From [Phialemoniopsis] sp. UDSM-2020 (taxonomy: Eukaryota; Ascomycota; Sordariomycetes; Thyridiales; Thyridiaceae): a stretch of DNA of 64,000 nucleotides. How positions within the stretch are numbered: the first letter of the stretch is position 1; the number at the start of each line of letters is the position of its first letter. Under the pieces are notes generated by a model, which saw only the letters and a program-made list of their open reading frames with translations, had not been told where the DNA came from and made no database searches. This document shows, one piece after another, positions 9,565-19,852 of the stretch. The position numbers and the translations under genes were made by a program. The stretch lies in NCBI GenBank assembly GCA_018873225.1, contig JAEILZ010000001.1:1302001-1366000 (forward strand). The letters run 5' to 3'.

Positions 9565-12351
9565 ATGAATTCAAGAATGGAATTCACGGACCGGGGCAAG
9601 AAGGCGCTCGAGGACGCCATGACCCTGGCCGAGCAATACGCACACTCCCAACTCCTCCCCGTCCACCTCGCCGTCTCCCTCCTCGACCCCCCACCAGATC
9701 AGTCCAAGGACCAACAGAATGCCCCGGCCGGCACCAGCAGCACACTCCTGCGCCAGGTCATTGAGCGGGCTCACGGCGACCCTCAACTCTTCGACCGATC
9801 ACTCAAGAAGCTGCTGGTCCGACTTCCCAGCCAAGACCCCCCGCCGGAGCAGGTCTCCATGGCCCCGTCATTCAACAACGTTCTGCGCAAGGCAATGGAG
9901 CTGCAGAAGGTCGCGAAGGATAGCTATATTGCCGTTGACCATCTCATCAGCGCCCTCGCCGAAGAGCCCAGCATACAGACCTGCCTCAAGGAGGCTAACG
10001 TCCCCAAGCCCAAGCTGATCCAGGAGGCCGTCAACACCATTCGCGGCACCAAGAGGGTCGACTCCAAGACGGCCGATACCGAGCAGGAGAACGAGAACCT
10101 TGCCAAGTTCACCATTGACATGACAGCCATGGCTCGGGAGGGTAAGATCGATCCCGTCATCGGCCGAGAGGAGGAGATCCGTCGTGTTATTCGAATTCTC
10201 TCCCGGCGAACCAAGAACAACCCCGTCCTCATCGGAGAGCCCGGTGTCGGCAAGACCACCGTCGTCGAAGGTCTTGCGCAGCGAATTGTCAACGCCGATG
10301 TTCCCGATAACCTGACCGCCTGCAAGCTCCTCTCCCTCGATGTTGGAGCTTTGGTCGCTGGCAGCAAGTATCGGGGTGAGTTCGAGGAGAGGATGAAGGG
10401 TGTTCTCAAGGAGATCCAAGAATCTAAGGAGATGATTGTGCTCTTTGTCGACGAGATCCACCTGCTCATGGGCGCCGGCTCGTCTGGAGAGGGTGGCATG
10501 GACGCTGCCAACCTGCTCAAGCCCATGCTTGCCCGAGGTCAACTGCACTGTATTGGTGCCACTACCCTGGCCGAGTACCGCAAGTACATCGAGAAGGATG
10601 CCGCCTTTGAGCGTCGTTTCCAGCAAGTCATCGTCAAGGAGCCCACCATCCCCGAGACTGTATCTATTCTCCGTGGTCTCAAGGAGAAGTACGAAGTCCA
10701 CCACGGTGTCAACATTGCCGACAGCGCCATTGTTGCCGCCTCCAACCTCGCGGCACGATATCTCACCTCCCGGCGACTTCCCGACTCCGCGGTCGATCTT
10801 ATAGATGAAGCTGCTGCCGCTGTCCGCGTTGCCCGGGAATCGCAGCCAGAAATCATCGATTCTTTGGAGCGCAAACTGCGACAGCTCAAGATCGAGATCC
10901 ACGCTCTATCACGTGAAAAGGACGACGCCTCCAAGGCACGACTGCTCCTTGCTCAACAGGATGCCAGCAACGTCGAGGAAGAGCTGCGCCCTCTGCGCGA
11001 GAAGTACGAGAGCGAGAGGAAGCGTGGCAAGGACATCCAGGAGGCCAAGCTGAAGTTGGAGCAGCTCAAGGTGAAGATGGAGGATGCCAGCCGCATGGGC
11101 GACCACGCTCGTGCTGCTGATCTTCAATACTACGCCATTCCCGAACAGGAGGGCATCATCAAGAAGCTTGAGAAGGAGAAGGCCGCTGCTGATGCGGCCT
11201 TGAGCGCCAACGCAGCCGACACTGGCGGTTCCATGATCACCGACGTTGTTGGTCCCGAACAGATCAACGAGATCGTCTCTCGTTGGACCGGAATCCCCGT
11301 CACCCGTCTCAAGACCACCGAGAAGGAGAAGCTGCTCAAGATGGAGTCTGCCCTGGGCAAGATCGTCGTGGGCCAGAAGGAGGCTGTTGCCTCGGTCTCC
11401 AACGCCATCCGTCTTCAGCGTTCAGGCTTGAGTAACCCCAACCAACCGCCGAGCTTCCTCTTCTGCGGTCCTTCCGGTACCGGTAAGACTTTGCTCACCA
11501 AGGCTCTTGCCGAGTTCCTCTTCGACGATCCCAAGGCCATGATCCGCTTCGACATGTCCGAGTATCAGGAGCGGCACTCTCTCAGTCGCATGATCGGTGC
11601 TCCTCCAGGATACGTCGGTCACGACGCCGGTGGCCAGCTTACCGAGGCTCTTCGTCGCCGTCCCTTCTCCATTCTGCTCTTTGACGAGGTGGAGAAGGCA
11701 GCCAAGGAGGTCCTTACCGTCCTCCTCCAGCTCATGGACGACGGCCGCATCACCGATGGCCAAGGACGCCAGGTCGACGCCAAGAATTGCATTGTCGTCA
11801 TGACCTCCAACCTTGGCGCCGAATTCCTGGCACGCCCCGCCGGCAAGGACGGCAAGATCGACCCTACCACCCGGGAGCTCGTCATGAACGCTCTGCGCAA
11901 CTACTTCTTACCCGAATTCCTGAACCGTATTTCGTCGACCGTCATCTTCAACCGCCTGACGCGCAAGGAGATCCGGCGCATCGTCGACATCCGCATCAGC
12001 GAAATCCAGAAGCGGCTGGCGGACAACGACCGCAACGTGCACATCTCGGTCTCGGACGAGGCCAAGGACTTCCTCGGCAACGCGGGCTACTCGCCGGCCT
12101 ACGGCGCGCGCCCGCTTGCGCGTCTCATTGAGAAGGAGGTGCTGAACCGCCTGGCCATTCTCATCCTGCGCAACAGCATCCGCGACGGCGAGACGGCGCG
12201 CGTCGAGCTCGTCGACAACAAGATCACGGTGCTGGCCAACCACTTTGACAGCGACGGGTCGGACGCCGACTCGATGCTTGTGGATGACGACGAGGATGCG
12301 ATTGAGGAGATTGCTGGTGATAACATGGATGAGGACGACCTTTTCGACTAG
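9565..12351 (+). CDS. hsp98: Hsp98/Hsp104 (ClpB-type) protein disaggregase
   Basis: 928-residue intronless AAA+ chaperone that, with Hsp70/Hsp40, pulls proteins out of stress aggregates; it acts in cytosol and nucleus as a hexamer. Domains in order: Clp N domain (about 1-165); AAA-1 with Walker [10 protein letters not shown] (about 224-232) and Walker B LFVDE (about 291-296); a coiled-coil middle domain rich in Lys/Glu/Leu (about 410-530); AAA-2 with Walker A GPSGTGKT (about 635-642) and Walker B LLFDE (about 702-706); and an acidic tail ending DDLFD. The start MNSRMEFTD matches Neurospora Hsp98. Both ATPase sites look intact. The gene ends at TAG 12349-12351, but an open frame continues in phase for 89 codons (see 12352-12621). 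Upstream heat-shock-like motifs fit stress induction. Confidence 0.98.
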   Translation: MNSRMEFTDRGKKALEDAMTLAEQYAHSQLLPVHLAVSLLDPPPDQSKDQQNAPAGTSSTLLRQVIERAHGDPQLFDRSLKKLLVRLPSQDPPPEQVSMAPSFNNVLRKAMELQKVAKDSYIAVDHLISALAEEPSIQTCLKEANVPKPKLIQEAVNTIRGTKRVDSKTADTEQENENLAKFTIDMTAMAREGKIDPVIGREEEIRRVIRILSRRTKNNPVLIGEPGVGKTTVVEGLAQRIVNADVPDNLTACKLLSLDVGALVAGSKYRGEFEERMKGVLKEIQESKEMIVLFVDEIHLLMGAGSSGEGGMDAANLLKPMLARGQLHCIGATTLAEYRKYIEKDAAFERRFQQVIVKEPTIPETVSILRGLKEKYEVHHGVNIADSAIVAASNLAARYLTSRRLPDSAVDLIDEAAAAVRVARESQPEIIDSLERKLRQLKIEIHALSREKDDASKARLLLAQQDASNVEEELRPLREKYESERKRGKDIQEAKLKLEQLKVKMEDASRMGDHARAADLQYYAIPEQEGIIKKLEKEKAAADAALSANAADTGGSMITDVVGPEQINEIVSRWTGIPVTRLKTTEKEKLLKMESALGKIVVGQKEAVASVSNAIRLQRSGLSNPNQPPSFLFCGPSGTGKTLLTKALAEFLFDDPKAMIRFDMSEYQERHSLSRMIGAPPGYVGHDAGGQLTEALRRRPFSILLFDEVEKAAKEVLTVLLQLMDDGRITDGQGRQVDAKNCIVVMTSNLGAEFLARPAGKDGKIDPTTRELVMNALRNYFLPEFLNRISSTVIFNRLTRKEIRRIVDIRISEIQKRLADNDRNVHISVSDEAKDFLGNAGYSPAYGARPLARLIEKEVLNRLAILILRNSIRDGETARVELVDNKITVLANHFDSDGSDADSMLVDDDEDAIEEIAGDNMDEDDLFD

Positions 12352-12621
12352 GGAGCGAAACGGGACCAGAAACCGACCGTTAAGGAGTTTCGTCGTATGA
12401 GGGACGCAATGAAGAATATCAAAAAGGAGACCACCGTGGAGGGAACACCGCCGGAGAACACGCCGGAGTTCGTGGAGGAGCCCATGCAGGATGTTGAGGA
12501 TGAGCAGGACTCTGACATGGAGGAGTGTGGTCACGAGACATCTGCTTCCGACGAGGTAGACATGGACGATGCGGTCTCCGTCAAGCAGAAGGACGCCGAA
12601 ATGGTTGGAATGATTGCATGA
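12352..12621 (+). other. in-frame coding-like extension after the hsp98 stop codon
   Basis: Directly after TAG 12349-12351 the hsp98 frame stays open for 89 sense codons to TGA 12619-12621. The encoded stretch is highly acidic (many Glu and Asp, with TPPENTPEF and DSDMEE segments) and resembles a longer version of the Hsp98 acidic tail. By hand count 61 of 89 third positions are G or C (69%), more like coding sequence than a 3' UTR. The first ATG inside is at 12397, so an independent 74-residue ORF is possible. Alternatives are stop readthrough, removal of the stop by splicing (a 72-bp in-phase interval 12280-12351 ends in AG but has a weak GTGGAT donor), a remnant of a formerly longer gene, or chance. 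Confidence 0.45.
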
Positions 12622-12992
12622 TTGGCAAGTTTATGATGGCGCAAAGGTTACGGATTTCAAGAGCAAAGGACTTTTGTCAGGCTTTTTGCTTTGTCTTAGG
12701 CGGATGCATATCTGTTAGAGTACTTACCTCGAGACTTCTGTCATAGAATGAAGTCTGTCTCGAGTTAATAGAAAAAGTATTTGATAGAAAATATCTTGGT
12801 CTCCCTGCACTTGTGACTGATGATGCCTTCCAGCGTATGTGATTTATATAACTGTAGATGTCTTATACAAACCTCACTCACCCGAGACTTTGAATTCAAG
12901 ATATAGGGTAGGTGACCCTCTTCCTGAAATTGATATATATATATAGGGTAAGTAACCGAAGATCATGCTATGCTCTCCCCGATACCGTGAAA
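12622..12992. other. intergenic between convergent genes, AT-rich, with a direct repeat
   Basis: 3' flanks of hsp98 (+) and the PrpF-like gene (-). It holds a TA tract (12932-12945) and two copies of a 17-bp element 40 bp apart, listed separately. Confidence 0.6.
12901..12957. repeat. 17-bp direct repeat, two copies
   Basis: ATATAGGGTAGGTGACC at 12901-12917 and ATATAGGGTAAGTAACC at 12941-12957 match at 15 of 17 positions, spaced exactly 40 bp apart. They lie in the 3' spacer between convergent genes. Function unknown. Confidence 0.7.
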
Positions 12993-14267
12993 CTAGTAGT
13001 ATACATCTCCCTTCATCAATATCCTCGCCGTCCTATGTAGCTCTGCCGATACAATCTTCCCGTCCTCGCCCACCGTCGTCCCAATGTCCACCGTCCCGCC
13101 CGGATGCGCAATCGTCACCATGCCCTTGTCACCACCACCATCGCCTTTCGATGACCTGTTCGCCAGCTCCGCGGGTATCGTGCCGGGTATGCTCGTCGCG
13201 GCGCCCAGGCACAGCGCCAGTGTCAGCGGCACCGCCTTGTGCGCCTGGCCCATCGACATGGCGACGCAGCGTATGTCGGCCGCGCTACCCTGCTCGGGCG
13301 GGAACAGGACCAGGATCTTGGGCACGCTCTCGACGCTCGGGTCCAGGCCCATCTTGGCCGTGCCCAGGCGCCGCAGCTCCGCGAGCCGGGCCTTAAGCTG
13401 CGCGTCTGCCTCGATGTCTGCCGGCGAGGGCGCAGTGTGTAGGCCTAGGTCCAACCCGCGGACGAAGACGCCTGGGTTCGAGACGTCTACTAGCGAGGCT
13501 TGCACTTCGGTGCCGTCGGATAGGGTCAATGTGTCGACGGGGTTGCCTGTCGGTAAGGCCTTGCCCGTCTTGGCGCCCGCTGGGTCGAGGAAAGACATCG
13601 ACACGCGCGAGCCTGCGCCGGGCACGCCATCCATGACGTACGACCCTTGTGGGATGTACCGCGGCTTTTCGTCGCCCGAGACGCGGAAGCGCGCGTGCAT
13701 GAGCTTCCGGGTGTTTGTATTGAAAATCCGGACCACCGCCTCTTTTTTTCCCTCGCCTACATCTTCTACATGAAGCTTGCTCGCGTCCAGGATCCCGGCC
13801 TCCAGCGCCACGGGCGCCACGACGGACGACATGTTGCCGCAGTTGCCCGCCATGTCGAGCTCGCCCTCGCGGATGCCGACCTGCACAAAGGTAAAGTCGA
13901 CGTCGGCGGCACCGGCGTCGGCGGGCGCGGATATGACGCAGATCTTGCTCGTCGACGACACGCCCGACCCCATCCCGTCGAGCTGCCGCCCGTAGTCCGG
14001 GTCCGGCGAGCCCATGGCCGCCGGCAGGATGCCGCGCCAGGCGGCCTCGTCGGCCGGCAGGTCGCGGCGCAGGATGACGAGGCCATTGGACGTGCCGCCG
14101 CGAGCGAAGTACGCTTGGAAACTGTTCTGCTGCATCGCGCCGCCGTGCCTCGCGCACGAGAAGTGGCGTCGGGGATAGGGGATGTGGTGAGGCCGGGTGA
14201 GGGCGCGAGGCGACGCTGATCTCAAGCGCGGGAATGTGCGCCTCAGGGCGACGCCGAGGGCGTCCAT
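12993..14267 (-). CDS. PrpF-family isomerase (2-methylaconitate isomerase-like), probably mitochondrial
   Basis: 424 residues, single exon. Residues 1 to about 43 are Arg/Ser/Ala/Pro-rich without acidic residues, a likely mitochondrial targeting sequence. From about residue 45 it fits the PrpF/DUF453 family: FARGGTSNGL at the N-lobe, SSTSK containing the lysine equivalent to the catalytic Lys of bacterial PrpF, and NCGN containing the catalytic cysteine, so the active site appears complete. Bacterial PrpF isomerises 2-methylaconitate in the AcnD branch of the methylcitrate cycle. Fungi are not known to use AcnD, so the real substrate here is open. No methylcitrate-cycle gene is adjacent. It is convergent with hsp98 and followed upstream by ctr9 on the same strand. 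Confidence 0.88.
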   Translation of the reverse strand: MDALGVALRRTFPRLRSASPRALTRPHHIPYPRRHFSCARHGGAMQQNSFQAYFARGGTSNGLVILRRDLPADEAAWRGILPAAMGSPDPDYGRQLDGMGSGVSSTSKICVISAPADAGAADVDFTFVQVGIREGELDMAGNCGNMSSVVAPVALEAGILDASKLHVEDVGEGKKEAVVRIFNTNTRKLMHARFRVSGDEKPRYIPQGSYVMDGVPGAGSRVSMSFLDPAGAKTGKALPTGNPVDTLTLSDGTEVQASLVDVSNPGVFVRGLDLGLHTAPSPADIEADAQLKARLAELRRLGTAKMGLDPSVESVPKILVLFPPEQGSAADIRCVAMSMGQAHKAVPLTLALCLGAATSIPGTIPAELANRSSKGDGGGDKGMVTIAHPGGTVDIGTTVGEDGKIVSAELHRTARILMKGDVYY

Positions 14268-14832
14268 GCGTGTTTAATTTCCTAGTTGGGCTGATATTAT
14301 ACAGGGCAGGAGTGTTTGCCAAAAAAGGGTTGCACGATGCCGTGACACAAGGCGGGCTGGGGTTCATATGCGAGACGGATGCACTGGGAGGGCCCGGCTC
14401 CGGCTCGGTTTTACGGGATGGGGCCGTGGCGAGTTGCAGTGCGGGGGGCAGCCGCAAATAGTGGACACCTGAAGATGGATATTGAACATCAACGCCACGG
14501 TTCAAGTCTGATTGCATCAAATCTCCAATGAGATATCTAACGATAAGATGCAAGGTCGAAAGGAGCTTCGAGCCTCCAAGATGCCCATATCTCAGCAAAT
14601 TAAACAACATCGTCTTGGAATCAATCACAAGTGTCTCCCACAAACATGCATGGAGGGCCCGGCCAAATCAAGACAAATCGCTCGATGCCGTGATGAATTT
14701 GCCTAACTACCGATTCTTCCTAGAACTCTTACAAATAATACAGTCTAGCCCTCACTAAACTCCTTCGCCGACCCCGGCTTCGCCATCCGTAAACGCAGAT
14801 TTTCATGCATAGCCTTTTGGTGGCCCCCTTTT
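14268..14832. other. intergenic between the PrpF-like gene and ctr9, 565 bp
   Basis: Promoter and leader of the PrpF-like gene plus the 3' UTR of ctr9, both genes being on the minus strand. No gene is seen. Confidence 0.7.
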
Positions 14833-17800
14833 CTACTCGTCATCCTCATCGGCATCAGCCATGCTGGTATCCGCAGGCGCCGCCGGCGATCCCTCATCAG
14901 CGCCCTCACCCTCGTCTTCATCCTCGCTCTCGTCAAGGATCCTGCCACCACGTCGCGACCGCTTGCTCTGCTGTCGTCGCGACACAGCACCGCCCTCCTC
15001 ATCCTCATCCTCGTTTGCACCAGCGCCGTTGTCGACGTCCATGCCGCCCTCCGAAGCGTCATCCTTGGGCGCCTCCTCCGCGTCCGAAGCCGGGGTGCCC
15101 TCTCGGCCCTCCAAGTCCCGCTCAGCGCGTTCGAGCGGGTCCTCGTCAGACTCGTCGCTGTCGTAGACAAGCTCAGCTGACTTGAACTTGGAGTTCTCCT
15201 TCTTGGTGAGGCGTCGCTTCTTCTTGGGCTGCCTCTCCTCTTCGGAGCCTTCATCAGACTCGTCGTCCTCGGTCTTCTTTCTCCGTGCCTTGCCGCCCCG
15301 AGGACGAGGCTCGCCGCTCGACTTGGCCGGCTTCCTCTTGCGCTTGACCTTCTCGCCCGTCTCACTATCGGTCGTCATCTCGGCCTCGATGCGCTGTCGC
15401 TCTTCTTCGGCCCTCTCCTCGGCAAGCTGTCGGTCGCGGGCAGCAATCTCCTCGCGCTCCTTGCGAATCTTCTCCTGCCTGTCCTTCTCCTTCTGGAGAG
15501 CCGCCTGGCGCTCCTCTTCTCTCCGGCGCAGTTCAGCCTGCCGCTTCTCCATGGCAGCGGCCAGCTTCTCTTTGTTCTTCTCTTCGTACTCCTCCTGGCT
15601 GGCAGTAGCTCTCTCGAGCTGTTTGCGCAGGGTGTTACGTGCCATGTTTGCACGCTGCTCGATCTCGTGCTTCGGGTAGGGTGTTTGAGGGTGCGTCGAG
15701 ATCTCGTCCAGAGCCTTGATTGCATCCTCCAGACCCTCCGCTGCCTCATTAAGTTGCTTGACGGATCGCTGGGTTTCGCCCAACGCAATGATTGTCGACA
15801 CGATCTGGATCTGCACGAAAGCCACGTTGAATTTGAAGTGCGCCTGTTCAGGGGCGACCTCGAGTGCCTGGGGAAATGGTCAGCAAGAGCAACTACAAAA
15901 TTGTCTCGGGTCAGCATTACCTTTCTAGCGTATTCCAGGGCCGACTTGTGAGCTTCGAGATCACGCTCAGTTCGTCCCTTGGCTAGCCATGTCCGGCCTA
16001 GGCAGGCAAGAATACCAGCGTCCTTGGACTTGCCCTCCTTTGACAGAGCAGTTTCGTAATTCTCAATGGCCTTCTGATATTGTCGCAGCTCGGCGTAGAT
16101 ATGGCCCAGATTGACGTAGACGTGGGCTTCCTTGACTGTGTCCTTCACACTCAAGAAGATTTGTAGGGCGCTTCGATGATCTTTCTTGTCTTCTACGAGA
16201 GCAATGGCAAGGCCCTGGGCGGCATACGCGTTTTTCGGGTCGAGCTGGAGCGCCTTGTCGAAGAACTCCACTGCTCTGCTATAGACAGCGCTTCGCTTCT
16301 GCTTCTCCTGGTCTGTCTCACGTCGCATCTCGCGGGCAGACATCAGATACAGGTTGCCCATACCGACCAGCGCGTAACGGTCGTGCTTGTCGTAGTTCTG
16401 CAGAGTATGCTTGTAATGCCGGAGCTCGGGGTCTTGCGCAACATCTGCAGGGCGCTTTCTTGAATGAACCTTGCTCAAGTACCACCCGTACAGAGCACGT
16501 ACTTCCAGGTCAGCGGGGTTCTCCTGGTACAGCTTGGCAACTGCGTCAGGGCCCTCCTTGTTGGGCTGCTTGCGCAGCTTGATATAGGCCAGCCGGGTCT
16601 TGGCGTCGATGTAGTCATCGTGGCGCTTCAAAAGACCTTCGTAGACTTCCACGGCCTGATCAGCCATCCCCCTGGCTTCATAGCTGCGGCCCAAGTTGAA
16701 GCTGATGGTCGTCACGAGGGCATCCGTATCCATCTCCTCGTCCTTCTCCTGAATGCGCATGCAAGCTCCCAGAGCCGCTTCGAACATGTCACTAGCAAGC
16801 TCGTGCTTGTCAGCCTGGGAGTAGAAACAGCCGATGTTGTTGAGCAGTTGTGGCGGGAGCAACTTTCGCGAAGCCGCCTTGGTGGCTTCCTCGCTCTCGG
16901 TCTCAGGGCGCTCAGACTGCGGAATTTGGTCCAATTCAAATTGTTCGACTTGCTGCAAGCACTGCAGGGCTTTATCGGGGTGCTCAATCTCGTATAGTCG
17001 AGCCAGGTTCAGAAGGACAGACGGGTCGACGGACAAGTTCTTCTTGGGGTCTTTCCAAGCTCCGCGGACGCTCTCAAGCAAGCTGATGGCCTTCTTAGTC
17101 TCAGCGCTTTTATCTTCCTTGACAGCAGCATATTGGTTGGCAAAGACCTCTTCGGCATAGAGGGTGCCGAGCAAGATCATGGCCTCATGGTTCCGCGACT
17201 GTTGAATCATCTTTTCAAGTCTAAGCTTGGCTTCGCCCAGATCGTTCTTGACCACTGACAGCTGGGCGACACCAAATTTGGCCGGGAGATAGCCACGGTC
17301 TGCACCACCCCGCGCATCGTCTGACCGGCGGTAAAAGTCACTGGCCTTGTCCAGATCACCGCTGTAATGCTCTTTCCTCGCCAGTAGATACCAGCCATCA
17401 CTTGCAATGGCATTGACATCTGTGTACTGGATAGCTTTGTGAGCTAGCGAGTCGACGTTGGCGAAGGACTTCCTCGACAAGAAGTAGCCGGCAAAGGTAG
17501 CGGCAGTCAGAGGCAGGTTCTTGTCCAGTTTGAAAGACTTTTGAGTGTATTCGGTCATGGCCTTCTTGTACAATCGGATGAAGTCAGGACTGTTAGTTGG
17601 GACACGTCCGCTTGCGTCGAGATAGTATTGCCCGAGGAGGATGAGGGCATGCTTCGACTCGGGGTTGATGGCCAGAGACCTCTCCCAAGCAGCCCTGGCA
17701 TCGTCTTTGTAGCCCAGCTGCCAGAAACAGCAACCGATACCGATTCTCGGATCAGGATCCACCAAATCAGGAGCCTTCTGCAATACGTCTTGGTAGCCGG

Positions 17801-18518
17801 TCAAGGCCTCTGGCACCTTGCCCAGGGAGTAGAGCGCCCTTGACTTCCCCATGACAGCCAGCATGTTCTTTCCCTGTGACACACGTATGGCGTCCTCGAA
17901 TGATTTGAGCGCCGAGCGCAGCAGCTCTGCCTTCTCGGGGTCCACCGCGCCTTGCTGTCCTGATTTGGATGGGCTCTGCAGAGATGCTCGAAGAAGCAGC
18001 AGGACTCCACGAGCAAGGAACAGCGGAGGGAATGCCGGATTTATCCTCGATGCCTCGTTAAGTGTAGATGTGGCCAGCTGCAGGTAGTAGTCCTTTGTCT
18101 TTGCTTCCGACACCAGCATTCCTTCAGAGGCCACACGCGGCGCCTCTCGGCTCTTCCAGAGATACATCCAGCACAGACAGCTGACTATACTGAGTTTCTC
18201 TTTGGGGTTGTTGTTCTGCATGGCATTACCGCCACGAATGAGCATCTCGATGGCATAGTCGACCTTGCCTTGCTTCGCGTAGGCCAGGGAGACGGACATC
18301 CAGTAGGTTCGGGCGGCGCGTTCGTTCTCGAAGAGGTCGCAGAGATCGGTCGGGTCGTCGAGATTTTCGAGATCAATTTCGACGGCCTCGTCTTCCTGAT
18401 CTTGGACGGGAACATCGATGGAAGTAGGGACGTCGGAAAAGCGTTTGCTCGTAGGCATGGCCAGCGAAGCGCCATTTGCGCCGCCGTCGGCATGGCCGTT
18501 CCGCAGGGCTGTCGCCAT
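14833..18518 (-). CDS. ctr9: Ctr9, TPR subunit of the Paf1 transcription elongation complex
   Basis: 1210 residues in two exons, 18518-15921 and 15867-14833. The 53-bp intron has donor GTAATG, a GCTGAC branch and acceptor CCCCAG. Most of the protein is tandem tetratricopeptide repeats (for example PKNAYAAQGLAIALVEDKK and AHVYVNLGHIYAELRQYQKAIENYETAL), followed by a Glu/Lys/Arg-rich coiled coil from about residue 900 and a charged tail with KRKRKP-type nuclear signals and acidic stretches. This is the Ctr9 layout and size. Ctr9 scaffolds Paf1C on RNA polymerase II and supports H2B ubiquitination and H3K4/K36 methylation in the nucleus. The start at 18518 gives an acidic segment (EAVEIDLENLDDPTDLCDLF) typical of Ctr9 N-termini. 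Confidence 0.95.
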
Positions 18519-19852
18519 GATGGACAGCTCAAGCGATCGCTAAGATATTGACAGGCAATGCGCAGAGGTGAGGAAAGCGACAAGTTCGTGGCGGGCAGTT
18601 GTCCTCTTAAGCAAAGGAAAAAGCTTCCAAAGTGAGGCGCGTTTGGTCGCGAAGTGATGACGAAATTTAAAGAGGTTGATCAGTCTGACATCTTCAGATG
18701 CTGGTAGTCTCTCAGCAATCGAATTTTGAGTAGGGGCAAAGGACAAGGCAGCCGAAAAGTCGCGAGAGAGGAGATGCTGTTGGCCCTTGGAATCTTTGTT
18801 CAAAGCCTCGATCGAACTATTTTGTCTTGGGATGTCGACACTTGCCAAACGCAACTACCACACCACTGTAGCTCTGGATTGACTAGGCCGAGTTGGGAAA
18901 GGCCTTTCTTGGTTCAGTCCTCCCGCCTTAGAGACCCATTCTTCACGTGACTCGAGTGTCAGTCACCTCGTCTTCGAGGACAGTGACAACCTCAGACTGA
19001 CAACAAAGAAGATGAGAAAGTGATGATGATATGACTTATCTATATTGAGTTTGTAAGTTGTACTCCTGATAAATGATCTGCCCATGTAAGATCGCTGCAG
19101 AGGGCACTCTAGTTCTAACACATCCTGCCCGCCCAGTATCTAGCCAATAGGAAGCTGGCATTGGTGTTATTGCCAGACATGCAGAGCCAGAATCTAGCAG
19201 AATTTTGTTGTCTTCAATTGCTCTCTAATATTTTGATTAAAACAGATTGTTAAGATGCGGTTGTTTGGATCAGCAAATCAGATGGCATCAAATACTTTCA
19301 TGTGACTTCTGTAGGTATCTACAAGTACAGAAAGGTGACCTGGTCAAGCAAGTGATGTATAATGTTAATAATATTTTTTAGACACAGGAATGGTTACACT
19401 TGACTTCAATAACGATTTTTCCATGTATATGCTCTGGTACTCTTAAGTAGTTATGTTTGCATGTCTTGTAATTTTGAATTTGCTTGAGATCATGTCGTGG
19501 CGATGTATGAGCCCTGTCAAAGAATACAAGACACATGAGGCCAGCTTGATTACTATACAGATAGACTAGAGTGAGTTTGTGTTATTTCATGCATCTTGAA
19601 AGACTTATTCACTGAGATCCAAGTGGACGCATGCAAACTTGATTTTGTAGGAACAGGCTAGTAGCTGGGTGAATGGCAGCATCTATGCCCAACACTTCTC
19701 AAGACGCGTTCACCTTGAGTTCAGAAAACAAACCACCCTCACTTTCCTGCGAACCCTCCCGACAATAACGAATCTACTCCCACAACCATCGACAGTCGTG
19801 TTGTAGCCCATCAACCACATTGGCTCTTCGTGTTCTCGCAATATCCCCGAAG
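18519..19852. other. intergenic, 1.3 kb, AT-rich in its right half
   Basis: Divergent promoter space between ctr9 (-) and the proline-rich membrane protein (+). About 19.0-19.75 kb is visibly AT-rich with no coherent open frame. No tRNA or repeat is recognised. Confidence 0.6.

Noticed and set aside
9868..10902. 344-codon open frame antisense to hsp98
   Set aside because: Antisense frames are common opposite GC3-biased genes. The translation is a mirror of the hsp98 codons with no independent domain or splice pattern.
13393..14643. 416-codon frame on the same strand overlapping the PrpF-like gene
   Set aside because: Different frame of the same GC-rich sequence; Arg-rich nonsense composition. 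The PrpF frame carries the catalytic motifs.
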